In this document: in pieces, positions 52,588 through 64,000 of the stretch
Numbering within the stretch: position 1 is the first letter of the stretch
Layout: each line of letters opens with the position of its first letter
DNA from: Jacaranda mimosifolia
Taxonomy: Eukaryota; Streptophyta; Magnoliopsida; Lamiales; Bignoniaceae
Reading direction: 5' to 3'
Assembly: GCA_018894105.1 (NCBI GenBank)
Contig: CM032131.1
Location: forward strand, 17,589,578-17,653,577
Length of the DNA: 64,000 bases
Notes under the pieces: generated by a model
What the model was told of the DNA's origin: nothing
Databases searched by the model: none
The model's input: only the letters and a program-made list of their open reading frames with translations
Program-made: the position numbers and the translations under genes

Positions 52588-55500
52588 CTATTTTAGGTTG
52601 AGTTTCCCGACAGGCTTGGATACTTCCACTTTCTTGAAAACGAGGTCGCCCACCTTGAAGCTCTGCAGTCGTACTGACCTGTTATAGCGATCCACCATCT
52701 TTGAACGATATCGCTGCATTGTGTTGCAAGCTGTATGGCGTTGCTCGTCGACAGTGATTAAATCTAGCGTCCTCTCTGATGTATTTGTTATCAGGTTGTA
52801 GTGGATCACCCTCGCTGTGTGCTGGATTAATTCTGACGGGATCAGTGTCTCAGATTCGTAGACTAGGTTGTACGGGTTGTGTCCTGTGGCTGTTCGAGGC
52901 GTTGTTCTGTAAGCCTAAAGAACACCAAGGAGGTCATCTGCCCAGCTAGCCCCTGTCCCCGCTATTCGACTCTTGATGTGGTCGAGAACAGTCATGTTAG
53001 TAACCTCTGTCTGTCCATTAGCTTGCGGATCTGCCACCGAAGTAAAGTGTTGGGTGATCCCCAAGGTCTCGCACCACCTCCTCGTGTTTTTGCTCTGAAA
53101 TTGGGTGCCGGTATATGAGATTAGGACTTTAGGCAACCCAAATCGGCATACAATATTCTTCCAAATGAAACTTTTAATGGCGGCGTCGGTGATCTTCAGG
53201 ACTGCCTCAGCTTCCACCCATTTTGTAAAGTATTCGACGGCCACTATGATGAATTTTCGCTGGCCGGAAGTTTTTGGGAGCGATCCGACTATGTCGATCC
53301 CCCACTGGTCGAATGGGCAAGTGATGTTAACATTGGTCATCGGTGCGGCTGGCTGGTGCTGAATGTTTGAATGAATTTGACAGGAGGAGCATTTTTTGGC
53401 AAAGTCGACATAATCTCTCAACAAAGTCGGCCAAAAATATCCGTAGCGAATGACCTTATGTGCCAGGGATCGACCGCCAGAGTGGTTGCCGCAAATGTCG
53501 GCATGTACTTCCTGCAATACTTCGTTTGCCTGGTCGGGATCCAAACACCTGAGAGGCGGTCCTGCTATCGACCTCTTGTACAGTTGTCCGTGCTCGTCCA
53601 GCGCATATTTAGGTGCTAAACCCTTGAGTCTACGGGCCTCCTTATTATCATCGAGTAAGGTACCCCGACTTAGATAAAGTTTGATTGGGTGCTGCCAAGA
53701 AAGGGTTGTTTCCTCGAGGCACCCGACCAGGCCCTGGCCGGGGGCAGCGACATAGGGCTGGTCGATGATAAGGAATGTTATTGTTCTTTCCCTGGTGCCT
53801 TTCGTCAAGTTGGCAAGCTTGGAGAGCGCGTCCGCTCGTTCATTTTCTGATCGAGGGACGTGGCTCAGTGAAAAATTTATGAACATTTGCCTCAATTGGT
53901 GCACTTCTGCCAAATACTGTGCCATTTTATGCTCCTTCGCCTCAAAGTTGCCTTCGACCTGTTCTGCAACGAGCTGAGAGTCCGTGAATATTGCTAGTTG
54001 CTCGACCCCACGGTCTGTGGCCATACACATTCCTGCAATAAGAACCTCATATTCTGCTTCGTTATTAGTGACCGGGAAGTTGAGTTTCACCGCAAAATCG
54101 TAGTCTTCGGCTAGTGGGGATCGGAGGGATATATCCCTATTCCTCCTCCGGATGAGGTTGCGGACCCATCGACGTGCAAGGTCCACCAGGGTGTGCTCTC
54201 AGCATACTGCATCGGTAGGTCGAGCCTTTCGACGATAAAGTCGGCCAACACCTGTGCTTTAATGGCAGTCCATGGTTGAAATTAGATGTCGAATTCCCCG
54301 AGCTCAATGGCCCATTTGGTGAGCCGACCTAAAGTGTCTGACTGCTTTAGCGGCTAATTCGTCAACACCAAAATTGTGTGGGATTGAAAATAAGGCCGCA
54401 GTTTCCTAGCCGACGTGACTAGGGCCAGAGCGAACTTCTCGATCTCTAAATAATTGTGCTCGGGCCCCTGGAGAGCCTTACTACAATAGTATACTGGACG
54501 GGGGTTTCCTGCTCTCATCGTCGTCAACACTGAACTGATGGAGGCCGAAGAGACTGCCAAGTATATCTGTAGTACTTCTCCCAGCTCGGGCTTGGCGAGC
54601 ATAGGTGGTGAAGAGAGGTATTGCTTGAGGTCGAGCAGGGCTTGATCACATTGTTGATCTCACTTGAATCTGAATTTCTTTGCGTTTCTCAGGATTTTGA
54701 AGATGGGTAGGCTTTTGTCTGCTAGTCGAGCTATAAATCTGCTCAAGGCTATAACCCTACCGACTAGGCGCTGGACTTTACGAACCGTGCGAGGCAGGGC
54801 AAGGTCCAAAACTGCTTGAATCTTCTGCGGGTTGGCTTTAATGCCTCTCTGACTGACCATGTAGCCAAGGAATTTACCTCCTCGAACCCCGAAGGTACAT
54901 TTGCTATGATTGAGCTTCATACCGAAAGCTCTCAAAATGGAAAAGGTGTGGCTGAGGTCGATCAAGTGGTCTTCGACTTTTTCAGTCTTTACAATCATAT
55001 CATCCACATAGACCTCCATTGACTTCCCAATTTCATTATTGAACATGAAATTAACCAATCTCTGGTAAGTTGCCCCTGCATTTTTAAGTCCGAATGGCAT
55101 AACTAGGAAGCAATATACTCCATTGGGAACAAAAAAAGAGGTTTTGCCCCTGTCTTCGGGTGCCATGAATATTTGATAATAGCCTTGAAATGAATCCATC
55201 ATGCTAAGCAATTCACAACCAGCAGTAGAATCAACAAGTAAATCAATACGAGGCAAGGGGTAAGGATCGTTAGGGCAAGCTTTATTCAAATTCGTAAAAT
55301 CACATCCTTCATTTTCCCTCATTCTTGGGGACAAGTACAACATTACAAAACCAATAGGGATATTAGATTTCTACAATGTAGCCTGCTTGCAAAAGCTTGC
55401 CGACCTATTCCTCGATAATCTGGGTGCGCTCAGCGTTGAAGGTTCTTTTCTTCTACCGTACTGGCTTGTGGGTTGGATCCACGTTGAGGCGGTGGACGAT

Positions 55501-56280
55501 GATGTTGGGATCAATGCCTTGAAGATCCGCAGCCTTCCATGCAAAAACATCAACGTTTCGAAGGAGGAAATCGACCATAAAGCATTCTAGTTGATCTCCC
55601 ATCTCGATCCCAATCCTGGTGGTTTTCTCTGGGTTCCCAGGTTTGAGCTCGATCATTTTGGACTCCCTAACGGGCTCGACCCTAGTGTCCTCCAACTTTC
55701 TCTTCTTCGATGAGGATCTCTCCTCGGGTTTCGCTACTGGGTCGTCCCCCGAGGGCTTCAGTTCAGGTCGTTTCTTCTGGTCGGTTGAATCGACAGAAAT
55801 GGTGTAACAGCGCCAAGCGTCCTTGATGTTACATAAAAGCTCACCCACTCCGGCTGGGGTTGGAAACTTTATCTTCATATGATAGGTGGACACAATGGCT
55901 CTGAAATCATTGAGGGCTGGTCGACCTATGATAACGTTGTATGCAAAGGGGGCGTCAACCACTAAGTAACTGATCATCAGTGTTCGGCTACGTTGACCCT
56001 GCCAAAACGTGGTGGAGAGATTGATGGATCCTACTGGGATGATCTCAGACCCACCAAATCCGACCAAGGGTGTTCTAACTAGATCAAACTTCAACTATCC
56101 CAATTTCATTCTATTCAAAGCCGACAGGAATATGATGTTCACTGAACTTTCGTTATCGACTAGGACTTTCCTGACCTCGAAATTAGCTATTTCCAGGGCG
56201 ACCACCATTGGGCAATCTATCTTACGGTCCGCTCCTTCTCTGTTTTCCATGTGTTCCAGGTCTACATCGGTGAAAGACAT
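52588..56280 (-). pseudogene. Gypsy pol relic: protease, RT, two RNases H, integrase
   Basis: Minus strand, right to left. Protease about 56280-55790: the active site reads VDNESSVNI (lineage usually DNGSS or DTGSS), with GRPALNDF later; a stop near 56095 splits it. RT 55343-54660: DFTNLNKACPND, FFVPNGVYCFLVMPFGLKNA and an intact YVDD. First RNase H 54602-54354: LAVSSASISSVL and YCSKALQGPEHNY. Second, archaeal-type RNase H about 54085-53810: NNEAEYEVLIAGM, FTDSQLV and ENERADALSKLA. Integrase about 53610-52915: HADICGNH...CSSCQ zinc finger, GIDIVGSLP, then ISYTGTQF where the second catalytic Asp is Tyr, and NGQTEVTN. The C-terminal part is 52809-52588 (VRLQSFKVGDLVFKKV). Non-autonomous. Confidence 0.9.
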
Positions 56281-56309
56281 TGGTTCAGTACTAGTTGACA
56301 GCTGAAAAA

Positions 56310-58000
56310 TTATCTCGACTTTGGCCGGTCTGGTCGAGTCGAGTTGAGTTGCTGCTGCTTTTGTTTTCTCACGTTTCGGGAATCTCCTCCCGTGGGTCCC
56401 CTTGCGATCATGTCAATGATTCCTCTGATGGGCGGGTTGGGTCCCTGGGCGGGTCGCTTTCCGTTGGCTTCTCCCTTTGGGCTGTCCGACCTTTCTCTTC
56501 GGGGAGTCCGATCGATCACACCCTCCTCTCTTCGAGCTTGCTCTTCGACAAACTTTTTCAAGTGGCCTTGCCTGATCAGCCTCTCGATTTCGTCCTTCAG
56601 GTTAAAGCACTCCTCGGTGTCAAGCCCTTTCTGCTTATGGAAATAACAGTACTTCTTTGACTTTTTCATGGCCTCGATTTCCATGATCTTCCGGGGCTTC
56701 TTGAATAGATTGTCGTGTTGAATGGCGAACAACACCTCTCTCCTCGGCAGGTTCAACGGGGTGTGTTCATGGAAGTGTTTGATTGGGGAACGACGTCCCT
56801 CATTGTTTTGTCTGTCATCTTTCTCCTTGCCTTTTTTCTTGTCGACTTCCACGCTGCTATATTTCATCCTATTCATCTCCTCCTGGGTTATGTACCTCTC
56901 TGCGAGGTCGAGGAGCTCCTCCATTGTTCTGGGCTGTGTGCGCACCAGGGCATTGGCACACTCTTTGTGCCTCAAGCCCAAGAAAAATACATTAATCAAG
57001 AACTCAATCCTCGAGCTATCGATTTTCAGCACTTCTGTGTTGAATCTGGTGAAAAAATCTTAGAGGGATTCTCCTTCAGCCTACCTCACTGTATGCAGGT
57101 GGGTGTGGGGGAGTTTCGCTTTCCTCCTGCTCGCAAACTGGTGCAGAAACTTGTCACACAATTGGTTGTAGGAGAAAATGGACGATGGTTCTAGCTTCAC
57201 AAACCAATCCAAAGCCACTCCTTGAAATGTGGTCACCAGCATTTTTGCATGGATGTATTCGTTGTGCCCATGCAACTGCATCACGTGTTCAAACTGTAGT
57301 AGGTGCTCATTCGGGTCTGTGGAGCCATCATACCTCGGGAGTCCTATTGGGATCTTTGCATCGACGGCGATGCGCTCATCAATGATCTCCTGCACGAACG
57401 GCGAATCTCACTCCCTCCTGAACCTTTGTGGCTCGTCTGGCTGAACAGCTCTGTCTGCGTTCCTTCTTGAGATCTCCTCCAGGCGCTTGTTCAGCTGCTG
57501 CACCTGGTGGGATACCTCATCCCGCTCTTGCTGATCTGCCTGGGATGCATGCCTGCTGGGCCTGAGTTTGGAACGTTCGGCCCTATCGCGCTGCGGGGCT
57601 CAAAGGGGCAGAATGTCATGGTCTACGGAGTCTGCCACCTCCTCTGTCAGTGGGGGGCGAGCTGCTTCCCTAGGAAAACGTCCCGGGCTCAGTTCTCTTC
57701 TGGACTGGTGCCTTAGTGACTCCTGTCGCTGGGATAGCTCTTCTGGCCGCGCCCGTTCCGGGGCTGCAGGCTGTGGCATGGCGCTGACCGCCGGCTCTGG
57801 CTGCACAGCGTGTCTGTTTAATGCAGCAGAAAGTTAGGCTGAAATCTGTGCAGAGATTTGCTCACTGATGAGCTACATTAACTGTGGCATTGTGAGTGTG
57901 ACCACAGGCTCAGGCTGAGCGCTGGGTTCTGTCGAAGGGGAGGGGAGCCGGATCTCTGATTATTTTCTCTCCCAGATGGGGCTCGCCTAGTATCTACCAT
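56310..58000 (-). pseudogene. Gypsy gag relic
   Basis: Starts MVDTRRAPSGRENN at 58000 on the minus strand, shortly after the primer site. The region to about 57400 is broken. The retrotransposon gag core (IPIGLPRYDGSTDPNEHLLQ, WFVKLEPSSIFSYNQLCDKF) is at 57395-57081, with a stop near 57062. A second half, 57032-56310, has LGLRHKECANALVRTQPRTM and a Cys/His segment YCYFHKQKGLDTEECFNLKD. Would form the element's particle. Confidence 0.85.
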
Positions 58001-58021
58001 TTTCGATAGAGGATTCAGGTT

Positions 58022-58038
58022 TCCCACAGACGGCGCCA
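58022..58038 (-). promoter_or_regulatory. Primer binding site of the Gypsy element
   Basis: On the sense strand TGGCGCCGTCTGTGGGA follows the 5' LTR by two bases. TGGCGCC starts are typical of Athila/Tat elements. Confidence 0.75.
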
Positions 58039-58040
58039 AA

Positions 58041-58774
58041 TGATGAGGGTTCGATCTGTTGGACAAGAATCCGGGTTCGGAGATGGGTAGAACTTGTCCT
58101 GAGGAATTTATATTCTTACTTGGTTAGGGAAGAATCCTACAATCACAGCAAACATTAGGCTATCCAACAGGCCCTCGGCTTAGGCCCTCCGACGCTTAAG
58201 TCAGTAGAAATCGACCTCAAGAATCGAGCAGAGGAGTCAAGGCCTTTTAGTGTATATGAGTGCGTACATTTAGGAGGTTGGGTTGAGGGTATTTATATCC
58301 TCCTCCCTTTTGGGAAATGTCTCGGAAGCCCCTCAGTGCATCCAGGGGCTCTTAGCCTTGTGTCCAGGGTAATTGGTCATTTCTCCTACTTGAATCTTTC
58401 CAGTTAATTGTTCTTCCATGTTTCAAGGACAAAGTAGTACATTGTAGCGGCGCCTGCTGTGTTAGACGGTGAGGGGGGATGGCATGCGCCATTAATGCGG
58501 AGGCGTGGCGCCCGTCAGTGCATTTAATGCGGTGGCAGGGTACTGTACTGTTCTTGGTCTCCGACTCGACCTCAATATGGTCGACTGGGGTCAAGGGATT
58601 CCATGGGCCTTTGGGCGCCAGACTGGGCTTGGGCAGATCTGATCGAGTGAAGTCGATGAAACATACGGGCCCTGAGCCCCAAACTGGGCATTGCCGGTTT
58701 GGGCTCGAGCCTTTGGGCCACCCCATACTAGGCCTTGCTGGATTGGGCCTAAGCATTTGGGCCATCCCATATTA
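58041..58774 (-). repeat. 5' LTR (element sense) of Tat-like Gypsy
   Basis: 734 bp, near-identical to 48067-48805 with a few percent differences by eye. Contains a TATA-like box GGATATAAATACC on the sense strand at about 58288-58300. The outer end reads TATTA where the other LTR has TATCA, a mutation at the terminal CA. Confidence 0.92.
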
Positions 58775-58951
58775 GTAGGTATTATAAGTTTGAAAATGAT
58801 AAATATTGGTGTGAGAATAAAAAATGATGCCATTTTTATTAAAAATAATACAAATAATCATATTTTTTTATTTTTATAATAATGTAAAATGAGAAAATTA
58901 TATTTTAGAACACAAACAATCCAATAGTTACATTCCCAAACATTATATGAA

Positions 58952-60250
58952 CTATCTCTCCAAAAATGAGAAACAATAACTACCTAAAATATCCCCAAAA
59001 TGTCAACCCTTTTACTAAAAATCCCTTACATTTTTTATATTCTTTTTCCTCATTCCATATACACACAGATGTTTATTATATATTTTTATATTATAAATAT
59101 AACAAATTTGATACTAAAAGTAAAAAAATGTTCACCAAAATATAATTAAATATACAAATATTCTCAAAATATTTTTATTTTTTTCTTAAAATGTAAACAA
59201 AAATACATATTACATTTTTCAATTCTGCTATCACATTCTTCAATCACATCCATAAAATTTATTTCCGTAAAACATACGAAAACACTATAAAACATAAAAC
59301 ATTCTTATCCTTTACGAAGTAATGAGGACAGAAAAATGGCCGATAATTTTCACGGTCACAAATGGAGGAATAAAATAAGAAAAAGAAGGTATTATATCGA
59401 TCTTTTGTCTAGTTATGCCATAATTCATCCACTAATATAATAGAGATATGTGGGAATTTATCTTCACAGATTTTTTACTCATTTTTATATTATATAATGC
59501 AGGAAATAGATACTTTGATAACTATTTTGATCAATTTTTATTTTTTTGATATTCTTAAATATTTTTTTTTAAAAACTCATTACTTGACTATTTTGTAAAT
59601 ATAATTAATAACTTTTGTGCCATCAAATATTTTTTTATCTTAGAAAAAAAAATATCATTAGTTAACTGCTGATAAATATATTTAATAGTTTTTCAAATTT
59701 AAAATTCATTTACCCAGACAAGTAATGATTATTTAACTAAAATAGATATTCTAAATTAATATTATTAATTTACTTGACTAGGTATATTTTTTTTAAAATT
59801 ATATAGCTATACTTTGTGCAGGAATAAAAATTAGTACAAAATGAATTAGTTATAAATTCTTTTAATGACTTTTCAAGTTTAAGATTCATAGTCAGACAAA
59901 TGAGAAATATTTAATTAAGATTGATTATTAATTAATATATTTAAATTACTCAACCCGAATATTTGTAATTTTGGAAATTAGCTATAGTTTGTCTAGGAAT
60001 ATAAATTGATACACATTAACACCCTTAAATTACCCAATTCATTAAAGTATGATATATACTTTATAATATAAGAATGAGGTGTTTCAACTGATCACATCTA
60101 CTTTTACTAAATTCCAATATTTGGTGTTTTCAATTTATTTTATTTTTAAAAGAAATTTATTTTGTTGACTCTTCATAAATACATAAATTTCTTGCTTTTT
60201 CAATTTTGTACTTGATACAACAGCATAGTCATGCATCATAATCCGAGAGT
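58952..60250. other. Intergenic AT-rich, no gene recognised
   Basis: Very AT-rich with no credible coding frame or element ends. Confidence 0.5.
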
Positions 60251-61500
60251 GGGGGTGATAATTTTCAATACGATACGAGTTTGGCATGAAAAAATTAAGT
60301 TTCGGTCAACCCATTTTGGATTCAGGTCCAATAAGATTGATGCAAATAAGAACCCAAAGAAAATGAGTTGGGTTGGGTTGAATTTCAGGTTAGACGAACA
60401 ATCTGAAATTTTATTTTAGGTCACATGATAACCCGAACCCATCTAAACCAACTCGACCTAACCCGAATTAAACAATTAAAATTAAAATTTTTTAGGGGTA
60501 AAAATATAAATTAACAAAATAAAACTTAAAACTTTGTACTTTAGCAATATTAAAATTACTACTTTGGTATTTTTTGGTTTATTTACTTTCACAAACATAT
60601 AGGATGGAAAATTATGATTTTATACTACTTTTAATAGTTATTTTTGGGTATCTAAGCGGACATGAAAGTTGTTCTAGAAAGAGTTAAAAAAACACTATTT
60701 TGACTACTGAATTATCCTAAAAAATTTTGTTAGGCATTATGCAATGCAAGATTTTACAAATATAAATAGACAAGAATTCTTTCTGTTGAAAAGTTATAAA
60801 AAAATTCAAAAGACTCAAGCAAATTTGTATAATAAATTATGTATCCAATTAAAATACTTGTCTACTTATTTGCTTGATGATATATTTTTATTGAATTATG
60901 TGCTACTTAATTGAAACAATATAAAGTAAAAAAATAATGTCATTTTAAAAAGTTTAAAAAGACAATATGGTTGATACAAACGATACAAAAATTAAAGAAA
61001 GCGGGTGAATAAAACTGGAAAAAGCATATTATTTTTAAAAAGAAAGTACTTTGTGATATCAATGTTTTTATAATGCTGATAGATACTACAAAATAATAGG
61101 AAAAAAAGGTTCTAAAATCAATATATTATGTGGTTCAATTAATTTTTTTTTTAAGAAAGCATTGTGAATTTATGATGAGAATTCATCACTTCTATTTTAA
61201 TTTATTAATAATTAAGACTAGATAAAATTTAAAAAAAAATAAAAATAACAAAAAAATTTCTAAAAATTAAAGCAAATGTTTGTAATAATTATTTTAAATT
61301 AGATTGTTAGGTTGGATTAGCTGAATTTGAGTTGGCGAGTTGACATAATAAAAATCAGGTCAACCCGAACTTGACCTGATATGATTCAGGTTAGGTTAGA
61401 ATTGAGCATTTTCAGGTCGTCATCAGGTTGAGAAGATCAATATTGTACCCCTATTTCAACTCAACCCGAATCCAATCGACCCATCCAAATTGCCACCCCT
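60251..61500. mobile_element. TIR element relic with GGGGTGGCAA-type ends
   Basis: Left end GGGGGTGATAATTTTCAATA. Right end, inverted, AGGGGTGGCAATTTGGATGG. Both arms continue with TGGGTTGGGTTG-like and AACCCGA-rich sequence. Such GGGGTGGCAA ends are common among plant non-autonomous DNA elements. No target duplication survives and no transposase frame is seen. Confidence 0.6.
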
Positions 61501-61596
61501 ACCCCATGAAAATGTAGCATTAAATTATGGAGATCTACATTGAACTTTTTTTGAATAGTAGTGTCAACCTACCACATGAAAATGAATTTTCCTACT

Positions 61597-62790
61597 CTGA
61601 GTGATTATATGCCTAAGAGATAGGTGAATGCTTAAGAGATTTTAATGCAGTGGAAGTTTATCACTTAAAATACTTTTTGGCTTTTCAAAACTGTTTTAGT
61701 CTTTTGCGAAAAATCATTTTAGTTACTGACTCGAATTTGTAAGTATTAGTTAAGATACCAGTCAGATCAGTGATAAGAAAAGCAGTAAAAACATAAGTAA
61801 ATAGACATTGGTATTTATCGAGGTTCGACAAGCCTACATCCTCTACCTAAGCTTGCCCTTAGGATTTTAAACCTGCCAAATTAATAAGTGTATAAGAATG
61901 TTTTATAGATAATAACAGTAATTTGATAGTAATGAAAGTTAAGGAATAGAAACACCCTAGCAGGTTGAAAAACCAACTCTTCGCAAAGAGGTACACTAGA
62001 ATCCCAGACGGGATAAAGCATATTCCAGAGCAGTGTAAAACCAGCTACTTGTGAATAGGCCCGGGGGAACTTATGCTAGATTCACTTGCACAACTTTTGT
62101 GGACTGATGCACGAGTTGCTGCCACTCTATATGGCAAGCTCTAGCCTTTTCTTCCGGATTGAAATCAAGAACAGAAAGTTTCAGCCAGTACCGCCCTACT
62201 GGTTTCTTCACCTAGAGGTCCTTAGAGCGACTAAGCGCCGATTTGTTCTCTCCATGGGGTCCCTCGAGAGCAGGCACAGCTCTCGTCCTCTTCACCACTA
62301 GGTCCTTCGAGACACAAACTGCCTTGTTCTCATCTCCCCAAAGTTCGTCGAAGGCAAGTTCCACCTGACCTTTTCCACCACAAAGTCCATCGAAAACACA
62401 CGTAGAGCAAGGAATTAGCAACAATTAAGCACAAAACGTGTATGAGAGTATCACACAACTCCTCAATATACTTAACAAAGTTCTCTCGACTTCGTGATTC
62501 ACTTTCAAAAATGCTGCATAATTTCACTTTTATATGCTTTTGTCAACGATTATAAGTTCTCATTAAGGCAAGAATCCGTTGGAATTAAATAAGGAAACAA
62601 GTTAACTTTGGTAATCATGCATTTGTACCTTAAACAGTGGATGATTTAATAATTGCAACATGATGTGATTTCTCTCATAAGTTACAGAGATGCAAATCAA
62701 ACTATAATCTATAGGAGATCTTTTATTTATGGAAAGTAAATTCTAGTGGATGATAGATTCCAGCAAACAACATATAAACATTTAAGTATG
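61597..62790 (-). repeat. Inverted partial LTR of the Copia 1 family
   Basis: On the minus strand it follows the Copia 1 LTR in order: GATTCCA near the U3 middle (62765), CCAACGGATTCTTGCC (about 62570), the five-unit GACCT array (62400-62205), CTGGGATTCTAGTGTACC (about 62000), CTTAGGTAGAGGATGTAGGC (about 61840), ATAAATACCA (about 61812) and TAGGCATATAATCACTC (61597-61613). The first 600 bp of the LTR are missing. No gag-pol is attached, so it is a truncated solo LTR or remnant. Confidence 0.82.
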
Positions 62791-63059
62791 AGAAAGAGCA
62801 AAAGCAAAAAAAAAAAAAATTGCTCAACCCTCCATAAAAGAGAAGAATAAATTTAGCACCATTGGAATGCTCAAGTAGCAAATGATGCTTGGCCTACACT
62901 TGACTATTCAAAACAAGATGACAACTAACATACTACTACAAAAAATGAAGGCAGAGGTATTCTGAACCAAAAAAACTAAGTCCTAGTTTAACTTTTACTC
63001 AACCCGTTGTGGCACCACAATAATTGGATTCTTCGCCATATCCTCAGGACTAGGCTTCT
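62791..63059. other. Spacer with poly-A run, nothing recognised
   Basis: Holds an A13 run near 62806-62819. No gene or element end assigned. Confidence 0.4.
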
Positions 63060-63440
63060 ACAAGTGTGCAGAAACCAAACTTGCTACAAGACCTCCAAGA
63101 GGGCTTGCAAAAATTGAGACTACTAAAAGACTCCCAAGGAGGGCCCGCAAAAATTATGTTTTCTATAAAATCCCTTAAAGGTACTTGCAAAAAGATACCT
63201 TAGCAGTAAGATTTTAAGTGTGCCCTACGATAAGACACTGGAAGCCAGAAACAACATCTTCGCAATAAGACCTCTAAGGGAGCTCACAAAGAGAACATCT
63301 CTATGATAAGACCCCCAAAGGGGCTCACGGACAAAACATCCTAATGGTAAGAACCAAGAGGTCCTCAGAGAAACACCTCTGTACGAGATCCCAAGGGCTT
63401 TAGGAACAACGTAGTTCTGGAAAAGAACCTAAGAGATCTT
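63060..63440. repeat. Degenerate tandem array, period about 38-44 bp
   Basis: Units of the form AAGACC(T/C)C-AAG-GGG-CTCRCAAAAA recur at about 63087, 63126, 63164, 63262, 63302 and 63345, with poorer units at about 63205 and 63390. The core CCCAAGGAGGGCCCGCAAAA and its variants are partly palindromic. A TATAAATAC box on the minus strand at about 63763-63771 lies beyond the array, so this may be part of the LTR of another Copia-like element reading leftwards. Confidence 0.6.
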
Positions 63441-64000
63441 CAGAGTGAGAAACTCCCCAAAAAATCACCTTAAGCTTGTTAGAACACCTTTGATAGAAAT
63501 AGTAAATTAAACGTGACTTTAAGGCGTGATGATACTACTTTAAGGTATTTTTGCTCCTATTTCAAAAGAAATTACCCATAGATTTAATAAAACAATTCAC
63601 CCCCAAGATACAACAAAACCACCAAACTCAGCAAATGATAATCTTGAAGAGTTCCTTTAGAACTCCTTTATGGCTTATATTATTATATTGGCAAAGAAGA
63701 GACGTTAAGAAAGTATTATTCTAGTTTGTTTTCTGGGTATCTCAAATTTACAAAAAGCCTTGTGTATTTATAATCAATGAAATAATGCGTCCATTATTTA
63801 TAAACTGATACACCGTTTAAGTTAAACAATATGTTTGTTTAACTTAGTCAACTAATAAATTCTTCATGAAAAATTAAATGCATTCAGGCTATCCTTTCCG
63901 ACAGAGAAATGTACTTTTTACTATTTTGGGAGGTGACAACACCACTTGGTCATTTACTTGGAACCAAAAGACCTACTTTAACCTATGATCAAATATATGT
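63441..64000. other. Right window edge, possible LTR promoter side
   Basis: No gene. Contains the minus-strand TATA-like TATAAATACACAAGG near 63757-63771. The element, if any, continues past the window or is too decayed to delimit. Confidence 0.35.

Larger units (their letters stand above)
48067..58774 (-). mobile_element. Gypsy LTR retrotransposon, Tat-like, with antisense gene
   Basis: LTRs 48067-48805 and 58041-58774, nearly identical, with 5-bp TSD GTAGG (48062-48066 and 58775-58779). Sense direction is the minus strand: primer site, gag, protease, RT, RNase H, a second archaeal-type RNase H, integrase, then a long 3' region. RT before integrase defines Gypsy. The dual RNase H, absence of a chromodomain, primer site type, and extra reading frame downstream of pol are features of the Tat lineage. 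The 3' region holds a 66-bp minisatellite and an antisense gene-like frame with its own TATA box. Much more GC-rich than its surroundings. Gag and pol have several breaks and lost catalytic residues, but the LTRs are similar enough to indicate fairly recent insertion. Confidence 0.93.
47685..58951. mobile_element. Older TIR element split by the Gypsy element
   Basis: Left part 47685-48066 starts AATGTTTGGTATATTGAGGG with TTGGATTGG following. Right part 58780-58951 ends, in inverse, AATGTTTGGGAATGTAAC with TTGGATTG following. The ends are imperfect inverse copies over about 60 bp. Without the Gypsy insertion and one copy of its TSD the element would be about 555 bp. Its own target duplication is not clear. 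Confidence 0.55.

Noticed and set aside
52879..54070. Several plus-strand open frames over the Gypsy pol (52879-53118, 53105-53362, 53371-53619, 53765-53977)
   Set aside because: Complementary shadows of the minus-strand RNase H and integrase frame in GC-rich sequence; no recognisable domains.

Overview
This is nuclear DNA from a flowering plant, most likely a eudicot. The evidence is AT-rich intergenic sequence, genes with short exons and GT-AG introns, plant-type ribosomal protein promoters, and many plant transposable elements (Copia, Gypsy/Tat, LINE, and small TIR elements). There is nothing bacterial, organellar or viral. Four host genes are supported: two copies of RPL15 (60S ribosomal protein L15/eL15, minus strand), one intronless F-box/kelch-type gene (plus strand) and one VDAC/porin gene (minus strand). 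Almost everything else that can be recognised is transposon sequence in various stages of decay.

Layout. 872-10116: a Copia LTR retrotransposon of SIRE/Maximus type with 1.8-kb LTRs, broken gag-pol, and a 520-bp Mutator-type MITE inside gag (9-bp target-site duplication). 10.68-33.1 kb: a tandem segmental duplication. Unit 1 (about 10680-17930) carries RPL15 copy A. Unit 2 (about 19868-33100) carries RPL15 copy B. The units have diverged by insertions: unit 1 gained a 1.29-kb fold-back Mutator-like element (15639-16930, 10-bp TSD), and unit 2 gained a 5'-truncated LINE into which a second Copia element later inserted (27974-32722, 5-bp TSD). A hAT-like TIR element near the promoters is present in both units. 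34.5-38.0 kb: a third, minus-strand Copia relic, itself split by an AT-rich insert. 39.5-40.6 kb: two small TIR elements.

42475-43551 is the F-box gene and 44483-47475 the VDAC gene, in convergent orientation. 48067-58774 is a 10.7-kb Gypsy element of the Tat type (minus strand) with 5-bp TSD. It has both a standard and a second, archaeal-type RNase H, a 66-bp minisatellite after pol, and a gene-like antisense reading frame with its own TATA box and an apparent intron. It sits inside an older TIR element. 60.25-61.5 kb is a TIR-element relic, 61.6-62.8 kb an inverted partial LTR of the first Copia family, and 63.06-63.44 kb an array of degenerate repeats of about 40 bp.

The host genes do not form a pathway. 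RPL15 supports translation, VDAC is the mitochondrial outer-membrane channel, and the F-box protein is a candidate SCF ubiquitin-ligase adaptor. The elements show damaged catalytic motifs or broken frames and look non-autonomous. All calls come from reading the sequence; no database search was done.
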